Shown: positions 6,983 through 13,715 of the stretch, one piece after another
How positions within the stretch are numbered: position 1 is the first letter of the stretch
Layout of the letters: each line of letters opens with the position of its first letter
DNA from: Nitrososphaeraceae archaeon
GTDB lineage: Archaea > Thermoproteota > Nitrososphaeria > Nitrososphaerales > Nitrososphaeraceae
NCBI GenBank assembly: GCA_021155845.1
Contig: JAJNBK010000011.1
Location: 1 to 16,701, forward strand
DNA: 16,701 nt
Reading direction: 5' to 3'
The notes under the pieces: model-generated
The model's input: only the letters and a program-made list of their open reading frames with translations
What the model was told of the DNA's origin: nothing
Databases searched by the model: none
Program-made: the position numbers and the translations under genes

Positions 6983-9409
6983 TTATCTATGAATAGCCCT
7001 CAGTAGAGCATATTTTATCCGACTTACACCTGGAATGATAAAACTTCTTGCAATAATAGCTGGGCAGTTAAGCCCATCTAACATGGAGACAAAATGTTGA
7101 TTATCAAATACATTAAATTTACCAACTCTTTTACCCATTATTACTAGATCTGGCTGAGAAGCATTAACTGAAGACAAGATCAACTTTGCAAAGTTTTCAC
7201 TATTGTTTTGTGTCTTTTCTGATACAAAAACTTCGTGGAACTCTACACCAATCTGCTCCAAATACTGCACATGCTGCTCTTTTTCTAGTTCTTTTTTATT
7301 CTTTATATCTTCGTTATCAATTTTGCTGTAGCCTATATGTTCTCGTTCTTCTTTCTTCTTTATAGATAATACAATTACCTTGAACCTTCCAGAACGCTCT
7401 AGCCAACTAGCTGTCCTCAATACCATATCTGAATGATCTCCTCCATCGTACAGAACAACCATGTTCTTCCTATTTCTTTCAGATATAGGATTTGCTTCTT
7501 CTCTTTTTTCTTCTTTTGCAATAAATTCCTCAAGCATGAGTTCTTGATCACTGCCTCCACCTGTCAAAACAGCAAGTATATTGCATGTTAAAAGCGTCTG
7601 TAATGTCTTGTTTCTCCTTAACGTTTCATAATCTGTAATCAAAAGATCGATGCGCTGCTCCTCAATTGTTGATAATATAGCCTCGGTTGCATCATGGGAA
7701 ATCCTTACAAAGTAATGATTTAGTATGTTTTCTTTATCTATTATTTTTTCTAATGGTTCAAAAGCTCTTGCTGCAGACTCTGTAAATGCGATTCCTGCAG
7801 AAAGTGGTGTTTGTTGTGGCACTGTAATAACTCTTAATATGTTAATTTCTCCATCATTTTCCTTTGCAACCCTAATCGCATATTTTATTAATCTATCAGG
7901 ATTCTCTGGAGTATAAGGAATTAAAATCCTGAAATCTTTTCTTGTTAGATCACCTTCACTGGTGATAATTGGCGCATAATGATCAATTTCTTTTCTGAAA
8001 GAATAAATTCTATATACAGCAAAACCTATTGCAATCCATAATACGCTAATAACCCAACTGAAGGGTTCAGTAATTAGAAGATAAATGGCAAGTCCTAATT
8101 TCACAATGACGCCGATGATAGGTACAAAGGGAAAGAATGGAGTCTTAAATCCATAATGAAGCTTATCTCCATACATATTTCTTATAGTAATGACGGAAAT
8201 GTTTACTTGTGTAAATAAGAGCAAGAATATGACACCAGCGGCAAGTGCAATTTGGTCTAGTGGTAATGCATAGGCCACAACAGCCATTAATATACCCGAT
8301 ATTATTGTAGCAACGTATGGAGTTTTGAATTTATGATGAATTTCGCTTAATTGATATGGTAGATTATAATGTCTACCCATAGCAAATGCGACTCTGGCTG
8401 ATGAGTAAGTAGTAGCATTCAATGCAGCTAAACTTGAAACTATACCACCAGCAAGAATGATAAAAAAGCCATAGGGTAAAAATAACTCAGCAGCTTTACT
8501 TATCCCTAAATCACCATTTTGACCTATGAATTTCCATGCAGGAATATCACCAATATTTTGAGGAAAAATTGCACCGATGGAGACAAATGCTACAAGACAA
8601 TACAATAAAACAACAAGAGTTAACGAAATGAAGATTGCTCTTGGTATATTCTTCTTTGGATTCTTTATTTCCTCGCCGGTCTGAACTATTATTTCATAAC
8701 CTTCAAAGGCAATGAATGTTAGTCCCATAGCAGCAACAATTCCCCCTATTCCTATAGGAGCAAAGTTACTGAGGATATTGGAATTCCATTCAGGATTATT
8801 ACTTATAGTCATAAAGCCAGCGCCTATTAATGCAAAAATTGTTCCAAGCTGAATGACAGTAACTATGATCCCAAGTTTACTAGTCTGAGATGCTCCTTTG
8901 ACATTAACATAAGTAAAAGCAGCTATTGATGCAACTGCTATCAGTTTATCTAAATGAATAATTCCTAGTATAGGTTGGTCTCCAATAATACCTAACATCT
9001 CTAATAGACTAAACTGAAAAGAACCGTATCCTACAGCATACAAACTACCAGCAACTATATGAGCAAACCAAGCCATCCAACCGCTTATAAAAGCATTAGG
9101 TCGTGGCAGTCCTTCTCTAACCCAAAGATAGCCGCCACCAGCCTCTGGCATAGCAGAACCCAATTCCGCATAACCCATAGCCGTGAAAAGTGTGATTATT
9201 CCATTAATAATAAAGGCAATAATAACAGCACTTCCTGCAAGACCTATTGCTGGGCCGACAAGAACAAATATAGCCCCACCAATCATGCCGGCTATACCAA
9301 TCATAACAACATCTAGAAGACCCAAGGTACGGACTAGGTGACGCTGGCGAAGATTTGCAGGCAATGGTACTTCTGATATATCATTATCATTACTGCGATA
9401 TTCTGCCAA
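6983..9409 (-). CDS. APC-family amino-acid permease fused to two universal-stress-protein domains
   Basis: An 808-residue fusion. Residues 1 to about 475 form an APC-superfamily cation-coupled transporter with about 12 membrane helices. The first helix carries the family's glycine-rich substrate motif (GIAGMIGGAIFVLVGP), and AFEGYEIIVQTGEEIKNPKK matches the conserved helix-6 and following loop. After a basic linker (YSFRKEIDH) come two cytoplasmic Usp-like domains: about 490-620 (FRILIPYTPENPDRLIKYA, IDLLITDYETLRR) and about 650-790 (NMVVLYDGGDHSDMVLRTA, DLVIMGKRVGKF). Usp domains often bind ATP or AMP and may gate the transporter; the classic nucleotide signature is not clear in either. The start is TTG 9409: an in-frame TGA lies four codons upstream and the first ATG would remove the N-terminus up to helix 1. 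AGGTGA lies 12 nt before it. The substrate is unknown, probably an amino acid or polyamine. Confidence 0.9.
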   Translation of the reverse strand: MAEYRSNDNDISEVPLPANLRQRHLVRTLGLLDVVMIGIAGMIGGAIFVLVGPAIGLAGSAVIIAFIINGIITLFTAMGYAELGSAMPEAGGGYLWVREGLPRPNAFISGWMAWFAHIVAGSLYAVGYGSFQFSLLEMLGIIGDQPILGIIHLDKLIAVASIAAFTYVNVKGASQTSKLGIIVTVIQLGTIFALIGAGFMTISNNPEWNSNILSNFAPIGIGGIVAAMGLTFIAFEGYEIIVQTGEEIKNPKKNIPRAIFISLTLVVLLYCLVAFVSIGAIFPQNIGDIPAWKFIGQNGDLGISKAAELFLPYGFFIILAGGIVSSLAALNATTYSSARVAFAMGRHYNLPYQLSEIHHKFKTPYVATIISGILMAVVAYALPLDQIALAAGVIFLLLFTQVNISVITIRNMYGDKLHYGFKTPFFPFVPIIGVIVKLGLAIYLLITEPFSWVISVLWIAIGFAVYRIYSFRKEIDHYAPIITSEGDLTRKDFRILIPYTPENPDRLIKYAIRVAKENDGEINILRVITVPQQTPLSAGIAFTESAARAFEPLEKIIDKENILNHYFVRISHDATEAILSTIEEQRIDLLITDYETLRRNKTLQTLLTCNILAVLTGGGSDQELMLEEFIAKEEKREEANPISERNRKNMVVLYDGGDHSDMVLRTASWLERSGRFKVIVLSIKKKEEREHIGYSKIDNEDIKNKKELEKEQHVQYLEQIGVEFHEVFVSEKTQNNSENFAKLILSSVNASQPDLVIMGKRVGKFNVFDNQHFVSMLDGLNCPAIIARSFIIPGVSRIKYALLRAIHR

Positions 9410-9421
9410 ATATTGTACTAG

Positions 9422-9427
9422 TCACCT
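9422..9427 (-). promoter_or_regulatory. Possible ribosome binding site for the permease TTG start
   Basis: AGGTGA on the minus strand, 12 nt before the TTG at 9409. The spacing is longer than usual, so its role is uncertain, but it supports a leadered transcript and the TTG start. Confidence 0.35.
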
Positions 9428-9447
9428 TATTATAGTCTAATTTAAGG

Positions 9448-9463
9448 TTTGAGTTAACTCAAA
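9448..9463. promoter_or_regulatory. 16-bp perfect palindrome upstream of the permease
   Basis: TTTGAGTTAACTCAAA is a perfect palindrome centred about 46 bp upstream of the permease start codon. TATA-like sequences (CTATAATAAGG and TTAAATTA on the minus strand) lie between it and the gene, so it sits where an archaeal regulator would act just upstream of the promoter. Its GTTAAC core resembles the half-sites of the TTAAC-N3-GTTAA family near 11.3-14.0 kb, but without the 3-bp spacer. Confidence 0.55.
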
Positions 9464-9470
9464 AATAAAA

Positions 9471-9490
9471 TATGTATATATATATATACT
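9471..9490. repeat. TA dinucleotide run
   Basis: A short run of alternating T and A (about eight TA units, one interrupted by G) next to the permease palindrome. It may ease DNA melting or simply be slippage-prone sequence. Confidence 0.6.
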
Positions 9491-9605
9491 ACCAGGATAA
9501 AGCCATCATTTCGTTGCATAGGTTATTAATTATAAAAATATTATACAACTGTGTAAATTCTGTGGATTAAGTGGAATATAGATATATTTTATTGCAACTC
9601 AGGTT

Positions 9606-9776
9606 CTATTCATAACCTTGTTCATTTTTTCTATGTCTGTTGTCTTTTTTCTTAACATGCTAAAGACAGTTTAATCCTATTGCAATCAATGAAGCAACAA
9701 TCATATCTGTAAAAAGATTTGGAAAAATAGATGAGTAGTATAATGTGGAGTTAATCTTGCCCTCTGCATTATTATA
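9606..9776 (-). pseudogene. Remnant of a membrane-anchored protein gene with one in-frame TAG
   Basis: One minus-strand phase reads from 9776 to a TAG at 9606-9608 with a single internal TAG at 9660-9662. The sequence is protein-like: NAEGKINSTLYYSSIFPN, a hydrophobic helix (MIVASLIAIGLNCL), the stop, then a basic tail HVKKKDNRHRKNEQGYE. This layout (outer segment, one membrane helix, positively charged tail) suits the C-terminus of an exported, anchored protein. No start codon exists at the 5' end, which is closed by a TAA at 9777-9779, so most of the gene is lost. Family unknown. Confidence 0.45.
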
Positions 9777-9957
9777 TTATAGAAAATTGTGATGTTATCT
9801 GAACACCTTCTCGATAGAAATTTTGGTTAATTAAGGTAACTATGTTAAGCAAGACATTGCTTTAACTATTAATTTATTGTTTATATGAATATCATTACAA
9901 GTGCTCAATATAATACTTAAAAGGGTAAAATCACTTGCAATTAGAGATTATATTGGA

Positions 9958-9967
9958 CTATAAAGTA
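9958..9967 (+). promoter_or_regulatory. TATA-like box for the winged-helix stub
   Basis: ACTATAAAGT lies about 25-30 bp before the ATG at 9991, the spacing expected for a leaderless archaeal transcript. The promoter appears intact although the gene behind it is not. Confidence 0.5.
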
Positions 9968-9990
9968 AAAGTCTAAAGTCATCATCTATA

Positions 9991-10200
9991 ATGTCTGGTT
10001 CCAATAGTTCATATCGAGATAGGATATACATTGTCAAAGATATAATCCTAAAACTTTTGGAATATAGTGAACTAAACCAGACAGCATTAGTAAGCTTTTG
10101 TGGCTTGAATCTAAAAAAACACAAACCTAGATGTTCCCTAGAAGGAAGACTATTGATGATAGTGATGATGATGACGCCACTGCTGAATAACAATAAATGA
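9991..10200 (+). pseudogene. Truncated winged-helix regulator (HTH_45-like)
   Basis: The first 46 residues match the start of a thaumarchaeal winged-helix DNA-binding protein of the HTH_45 type: SYRDRIYIVKDIILKLLEYS followed by the helix-turn-helix ELNQTALVSFCGLNLKKHKP. Intact members continue for about 50 more residues with the wing and a C-terminal helix. Here the sequence changes after KHKP into a Met/Leu/Asn-rich tail with no family resemblance and stops at 69 residues. In another phase the same DNA reads RRKTIDDSDDDDATAE and then stops at 10188-10190, which looks like an acidic protein tail. This fits deletion of the middle of the gene with loss of frame. It ends 8 bp from the tail of the convergent membrane-protein gene. 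Confidence 0.65.
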
Positions 10201-10208
10201 ATAATATA

Positions 10209-10640
10209 CTAACTAATAGAGTCGTTCTTAAAATCTTGTTGCATATTATCTAAACCATCACCATATTGTGATTCAATCATTTTATCTAGTTTCTGTTTTT
10301 CCTCAATATACTCCTTATATCTATTATTCCAAGAACTTAGAGAACGATATTGTCTTATTCCTGTTATAAGCCAAATTGAAGAAATAATGATAACTGCACC
10401 CAACAAAACACTAAGGACCAGTCCAAATTCATTTTCTATTTCAAGGATAGCAAAGAATGAAGGATGTAACATAAGATATATTGAAAGTGCAATTGCAAGA
10501 GGTGAGAGAACCAAAGCAGAAATAGAAACACCAAGAAGAGTTCTTCTAATTTGATGTATTTGTTCTATGAAATTATCAAGTAAACTCAGAATGTCATGAC
10601 GAGACATATTTAATTTCTCTTCGTTATTATCAGAGCTCAT
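10209..10640 (-). CDS. Conserved two-helix membrane protein
   Basis: A 143-residue protein of unknown function. A hydrophilic N-terminus (about 1-33) is followed by two membrane helices, about 36-58 (LGVSISALVLSPLAIALSIY) and 73-95 (GLVLSVLLGAVIIISSIWLI), and a charged C-terminal region from 96 that is probably a short coiled coil (WNNRYKEYIEEKQKLDKMI). Both termini are likely on the same, cytoplasmic side. From memory, proteins of this layout are common in ammonia-oxidising archaea, but I know no function. It starts at ATG 10640 and shares direction with the cupredoxin gene upstream, though the 109-bp gap suggests a separate promoter. Confidence 0.75.
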   Translation of the reverse strand: MSSDNNEEKLNMSRHDILSLLDNFIEQIHQIRRTLLGVSISALVLSPLAIALSIYLMLHPSFFAILEIENEFGLVLSVLLGAVIIISSIWLITGIRQYRSLSSWNNRYKEYIEEKQKLDKMIESQYGDGLDNMQQDFKNDSIS

Positions 10641-10749
10641 ATGATTAATAAAACACCATATTATCTATATTATTTTTAAATTAGAGTATTAATATTAGAA
10701 ATCTTCTTTTTGAAATCATATACATGTACATATATGTATGCATATCTGA

Positions 10750-11334
10750 TCAGCCTGTACTGCCTGCTACTACTACAATATTACCTTTCATCTCAGGATG
10801 TATCGTACAATAATACTGAAATGTTCCTTCCTTATCTGCAATAAATGTAACCGTTTGACTTTGAAAATATCCTAAATCTTTTGTATGCACATTGAATTGA
10901 TCTATGTTAAAGTTATGCTTTGAATGTGTTTGGTAGTCTTCATTTATCATGTGGATAGATTCCACACTGCCTTTATTGAAAGTATAAGTTGGACTAGTGC
11001 TGTAAGCACTTCCACCACCACCACTACTTCCACGAAGACCTTTTACTGCACCACTAGATTGACTTACAAAAATATAACCTGTCTGGGGTGAATGTGATGC
11101 CTTGATAAAGATATTTCGAGGCGGCGAGAGAACAGGTGATTTACCATTTACTGGAATCATTGAATTTATTGCATAATAAGATATTATTGTGATAGCAGTT
11201 GCTACAGCGAGAATTACTATGATAGCACCTCTAGAAAACTTAAACTTATTCTTATTTTTACCCTTAAGATTCTGTTTTTTCTGTTTTCTTGTTGTTGTCG
11301 TATAATAATTTGAATAAATGGTATATTTAGGCAA
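10750..11334 (-). CDS. Membrane-anchored blue-copper (plastocyanin-like) protein
   Basis: A 194-residue cupredoxin. A basic N-terminus (1-36) is followed by one membrane helix (about 37-57) and an outside domain. The type-1 copper ligands can be assigned to His140 (KHNFNID), then Cys176, His179 and Met182 in YYCTIHPEM, the C-x2-H-x2-M arrangement of plastocyanin-like proteins. A Gly/Ser stretch (102-110) links anchor and domain. Ammonia-oxidising archaea use many such proteins as electron carriers in place of c-type cytochromes, and that is the likely role. The start is TTG 11334: a TAA lies two codons upstream in frame and the next ATG (residue 59) would remove the anchor. A TTAAC-N3-GTTAA palindrome begins 3 bp upstream of the start, and two TATA-like boxes lie further up. 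Confidence 0.9.
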   Translation of the reverse strand: MPKYTIYSNYYTTTTRKQKKQNLKGKNKNKFKFSRGAIIVILAVATAITIISYYAINSMIPVNGKSPVLSPPRNIFIKASHSPQTGYIFVSQSSGAVKGLRGSSGGGGSAYSTSPTYTFNKGSVESIHMINEDYQTHSKHNFNIDQFNVHTKDLGYFQSQTVTFIADKEGTFQYYCTIHPEMKGNIVVVAGSTG

Positions 11335-11337
11335 TGC

Positions 11338-11350
11338 TTAACATAGTTAA
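11338..11350. promoter_or_regulatory. TTAAC-N3-GTTAA palindrome, copy 1 (cupredoxin)
   Basis: TTAACATAGTTAA, within the longer shared form GCTTAACATAGTTAATC (11336-11352). It lies 3 bp upstream of the cupredoxin TTG start, apparently downstream of the transcription start expected from the TATA boxes near 11400. A protein bound here would block transcription or hide the start region. Confidence 0.65.
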
Positions 11351-11395
11351 TCTACTACTACATCCATTGTAGTAATAGAAAAAATGTCACAAATA

Positions 11396-11414
11396 TCTTT
11401 TATACCTTTTATAA
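11396..11414 (-). promoter_or_regulatory. Two TATA-like boxes for the cupredoxin gene
   Basis: On the minus strand TTATAAAAGG (11414-11405) is followed at once by TATAAAAGA (11404-11396). Both fit the archaeal TATA consensus. Starts 25-30 bp downstream would leave a leader of about 35-50 nt containing palindrome copy 1. Confidence 0.55.
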
Positions 11415-11543
11415 TGGGGTGTGTATAATAGGAGAAAATAAATTAATTAATTATTCTTTTAAGTAAAGATGAGTATATTCCATGAATTGAATTGCTATCA
11501 ATTTTACTTTTGTTTGTTTGTTTGACCAATAGAACTTGATGAA

Positions 11544-11600
11544 GGGTAGAGAGAGAGTGGATGTAGAGTGAGATTAGGGTTGGATGTACACTCTCTACCC
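11544..11600. repeat. Inverted repeat with 10-bp arms in the divergent intergenic region
   Basis: GGGTAGAGAG (11544-11553) pairs with CTCTCTACCC (11591-11600) around a 37-nt loop that holds two copies of TGGATGTA (11558-11565 and 11581-11588). It lies between the divergent cupredoxin and zinc-ribbon genes, so it is not a terminator of either. It may be a regulator site or a decayed mobile-element end. Confidence 0.6.
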
Positions 11601-11654
11601 ATATCCAAGAGGTCTAGTTAATCATAGTTAGATTCGAACATTATAATGTCTTGC

Positions 11655-11688
11655 TTAACATAGTTAATTCAATGCTTAACCTAGTTAA
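11655..11688. promoter_or_regulatory. Two tandem TTAAC-N3-GTTAA palindromes, 21 bp apart (copies 2 and 3)
   Basis: TTAACATAGTTAA (11655-11667) and TTAACCTAGTTAA (11676-11688), each preceded by GC. The 21-bp period is two turns of the helix, so two dimers would lie on one face of the DNA. The pair ends 7 bp before the TATA box of the zinc-ribbon gene, a position suiting an activator or a cooperative repressor. A related half-site, CTAGTTAATC, lies at 11614-11623. Confidence 0.7.
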
Positions 11689-11694
11689 TCCATC

Positions 11695-11703
11695 TTTATA
11701 AAT
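11695..11703 (+). promoter_or_regulatory. TATA box of the Cys-rich zinc-ribbon gene
   Basis: TTTATAAAT is centred about 23 bp before the ATG at 11722, consistent with a leaderless or nearly leaderless transcript. Confidence 0.6.
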
Positions 11704-11721
11704 CAAAATAGTACATCAGCG

Positions 11722-12108
11722 ATGATGTTGCTTCAGAAATCCAATCTTGATGATAGAATGACTGATGATTGTCATATACATTGTGATGGCAGTACTACTG
11801 CTACTGCAACAACAAATAGAACAACAACTACTGATACTGCATACCACCACCACCACACTAACACAAACAAATTGAGCAATGAAAAGAAAAGAATCATTAC
11901 AAAACAAAGACATTTCTTACTATGTGAATCATGTTTTTGGTGTGCTTCTTCTATCTACTTGGTTAGTATGGATTGGATATGTCCTGTCTGCAGCAATAAT
12001 AATAATAACAAGGTAGAATCAATACCCATTCAGAATAATGAAATATACAAATTTGATTACAATCAAAGACATGGAGTTATCCTTGAATTCTCAGAATCGG
12101 TAGTGTAA
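11722..12108 (+). CDS. Cys-rich zinc-ribbon protein with Thr/His-rich N-terminus
   Basis: A 128-residue protein. Residues 1-60 are low in complexity: a Thr/Ala-rich run, a His4 run (42-45) and an Asn/Lys stretch. The folded part starts near 60: KQRHFLLCESCFWCAS, then MDWICPVC, giving Cys68, Cys71, Cys74, Cys87 and Cys90, a zinc ribbon (C-x2-C-x2-C ... C-x2-C). After an Asn run (92-96) the C-terminus IYKFDYNQRHGVILEFS looks like a short beta hairpin. I recall similar small CESCFWCAS-type proteins in thaumarchaea; function unknown, perhaps DNA or RNA binding. The His run and Cys cluster could also bind metals. ATGs at 11722 and 11725 are both possible. Two palindromes and a TATA box precede it, and the next gene follows after 8 bp, probably as an operon. 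Confidence 0.75.
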   Translation: MMLLQKSNLDDRMTDDCHIHCDGSTTATATTNRTTTTDTAYHHHHTNTNKLSNEKKRIITKQRHFLLCESCFWCASSIYLVSMDWICPVCSNNNNNKVESIPIQNNEIYKFDYNQRHGVILEFSESVV

Positions 12109-12116
12109 TATAGTTA

Positions 12117-12368
12117 ATGAATATCATATATACAGAAACACCTTTGTCAATTATGGCAAAGACATGTGGCTTTAGCGAGAGAAACAGAAGGGTAACATAT
12201 GCATTTTTTGATTCTTATCATAGTCTTTGTCTTGATAAGAAAGATATTATCTATTCTGAAATAGAAGCATGTCAAAGACTTTTGAAATACACAAATGATA
12301 AAGCAGATAAGAAAGTAATACAAAAAGAGATTACAGGATTGAAGATGGCATTAGATCTTATGCATTAG
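12117..12368 (+). CDS. Conserved small helical protein downstream of the zinc ribbon
   Basis: An 83-residue protein, mostly helical and charged: GFSERNRRVTYAFFDSYHSL, then IIYSEIEACQRLLKYTNDKA and EITGLKMALDLMH. There is no membrane segment and no complete metal site (Cys16, Cys38 and Cys52 are scattered). The gene begins 8 bp after the zinc-ribbon stop, in the same direction, so the two are probably cotranscribed and may work together. ATG 12117 gives the longest form; ATG 12153 (MAKTCGF) is an alternative, since the first 12 residues look unlike the rest. Function unknown. Confidence 0.65.
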   Translation: MNIIYTETPLSIMAKTCGFSERNRRVTYAFFDSYHSLCLDKKDIIYSEIEACQRLLKYTNDKADKKVIQKEITGLKMALDLMH

Positions 12369-12471
12369 TAATTTTATTAGTTATAATAAAGGAATTCCAA
12401 TGATTTACAATATTAATAACTATAGTAATATTTAGAACATCGTTATTTTAAGATAGGGTCGAAAGATATAG

Positions 12472-12540
12472 ATGACTAGGATAAAAAAGAAAAGAATTTT
12501 AGTTGTCGAACAAGGGTCAGATGCCTTAATGGTACATTAA
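12472..12540 (+). pseudogene. N-terminal stub of a response-regulator receiver domain
   Basis: ATG 12472 opens 22 codons: MTRIKKKRILVVEQGSDALM then VH and TAA. The pattern basic-RILVVE-x-x-x-D-A matches strand 1 and the acidic loop that start CheY-like receiver domains, except that the usual acidic residue after Glu13 is Gln. The stop comes before strand 2, and the following DNA does not continue the domain in any phase I checked. Short, so chance resemblance is possible. Confidence 0.4.
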
Positions 12541-12598
12541 TTCTAGCATGGGAAAGGTAGATAGATTTGTATATTTCGTAGCCTTTAATAAAAGTCTA

Positions 12599-12611
12599 CT
12601 AACCTAGTTAA
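12599..12611. promoter_or_regulatory. TTAAC-N3-GTTAA palindrome, copy 4 (one mismatch)
   Basis: CTAACCTAGTTAA, one base off the perfect form. The shared stretch CTAGTTAATCATAG also occurs near 11614, so this may be a duplicated site. No intact gene follows closely, consistent with a decayed gene having stood here. Confidence 0.45.
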
Positions 12612-13344
12612 TCATAGGTATATAGTTCAAATATAATTCAACAACTTGATGACAAGTAATAGCAGAATTACAGAAGGATAAAATGCAACATTAAAAACAA
12701 TTAGAACAATTTTAAGGGAACAGATGCAGAGAATGGAAACTTGATGAACACAGGGAATTTTTCGCCTTAAGCGTATAATTCTATAATCATTACAGCATTA
12801 AATAGATGGCATTATTTCTTTTTTACCAAAAGTGTATCTATAGGAATATGATGAAAACGAAGTCTTATTAAGTATATCTCTTAAACATTTAGAAAAAATT
12901 TCTATTATAAGATTTTGCTTATGTCGTGATATATTATTCTATTTATTCTCAATTCCACTCAATTATCATACCGAACACCTCACCAACCCTAATTATAACT
13001 GATGAACTATAGTATAACAGAGCAGTTCGTTATCTTAACTTATGAAAAATGAGATAGTTGCTTTTGTGAGCAGGAAATCATTAAGTTCAATACCTTGGTA
13101 AGCAAGAGTGCACATAATAGAAAAAATATCACATACAATAATCCGAACAAATAATAAATATTAGTTAATCCAAAATTTAAATTTCATTTAGTTAGCGTTC
13201 ATGCTAAAGGATATGTTTGGACTAAAACATTATGGTTGATAGATAGGTATTATTTATTATACACACTATCTGATCTATAATATAGCATATATGAAATCAT
13301 CCGTCAGTTCCATTACCATTGGCCTGTTTTTGAGGATTGATGTT

Positions 13345-13515
13345 TCAGAATCGATTGTCCTTCTTTTTCCTTTCGCCTCTTCCCGTGTGAGCTATTTTCG
13401 AATGCACCTTAAACCTCTGCTTATCTTCAAATCTCATATCACAATGCTTGCACTTGACAGGTCTATTATCATCGTTTTCCTTTTCCTTTTTATTTCTTTT
13501 AAAAAATAGCTCCAT
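13345..13515 (-). CDS. 56-residue C2H2 zinc-finger protein
   Basis: ATG 13515 to TGA 13345-13347. The product begins MELFFKRNKKEKENDDNRPV, and residues 21-43 form one classic C2H2 finger: Cys22-x2-Cys25-x12-His38-x4-His43 (KCKHCDMRFEDKQRFKVHSK and then IAH), with Phe29 and Phe35 near the usual core positions. A basic tail (GRGERKKKDNRF) follows. A single finger with basic flanks suits a small nucleic-acid-binding protein, and short C2H2 proteins of this kind occur in thaumarchaea. The opposite strand has a longer 72-codon frame over the same DNA, which is only a shadow with no sensible composition. A palindrome copy lies 48 bp upstream of the start, so the gene may belong to the same regulon as the zinc ribbon and the cupredoxin. 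Confidence 0.8.
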   Translation of the reverse strand: MELFFKRNKKEKENDDNRPVKCKHCDMRFEDKQRFKVHSKIAHTGRGERKKKDNRF

Positions 13516-13563
13516 GATAATCTTTCGAGATATTCAGATGCAATATGAGTACTTAAACTATGC

Positions 13564-13576
13564 TTAACATGGTTAA
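13564..13576. promoter_or_regulatory. TTAAC-N3-GTTAA palindrome, copy 5 (C2H2 gene)
   Basis: TTAACATGGTTAA within GCTTAACATGGTTAATT, 48 bp upstream of the ATG of the C2H2 gene. A weak TATA-like GTTTAAGTA on the minus strand lies between it and the gene. Confidence 0.6.
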
Positions 13577-13715
13577 TTTAAACACAAGAATTAACAACCG
13601 TTGGATTGTGACAAAGAACGAAAGACATGATTGCATAGTTTTAAAAAACCTTTGTGAAATTTGAGCTTCAAATACCAAATAGTTTATGTCTATAGATATT
13701 TTAGCAGAGACGCTT

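Larger units (their letters stand above)
12369..13344. other. Long gap with gene fragments but no intact gene seen
   Basis: About 975 bp. It holds the response-regulator stub (12472-12540) and one palindrome copy (12599-12611). Elsewhere short protein-like pieces appear in changing phases: MGKVDRFVYFVAFNKSLL from 12549, LREQMQRMET near 12715-12745, WKLDEHREFFALSV in another phase near 12734-12775, and MKNEIVAFVSRKSLSSIPW from 13043, continuing past a TAA. These look like debris of decayed genes. I found no tRNA or other RNA gene. Confidence 0.45.

Noticed and set aside
10718..10746. AT-rich dyad after the cupredoxin gene (ATACATGTACATATATGTAT)
   Set aside because: Simple alternating sequence forms such dyads easily in this base composition, and it lacks a following T-run for the minus-strand gene.
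11620..11650. Possible tRNA T-loop (GTTCGAATC on the minus strand)
   Set aside because: The flanking bases do not pair into a T-stem and no anticodon or acceptor arms can be built.
11716..11913. 65-codon minus-strand frame rich in Ser, Cys and Val
   Set aside because: It is the reverse of the Thr-codon repeats of the zinc-ribbon gene.
13291..13509. 72-codon plus-strand frame
   Set aside because: It is antisense to the C2H2 gene, its product has no sensible composition, and the minus strand carries the exact zinc-finger motif.
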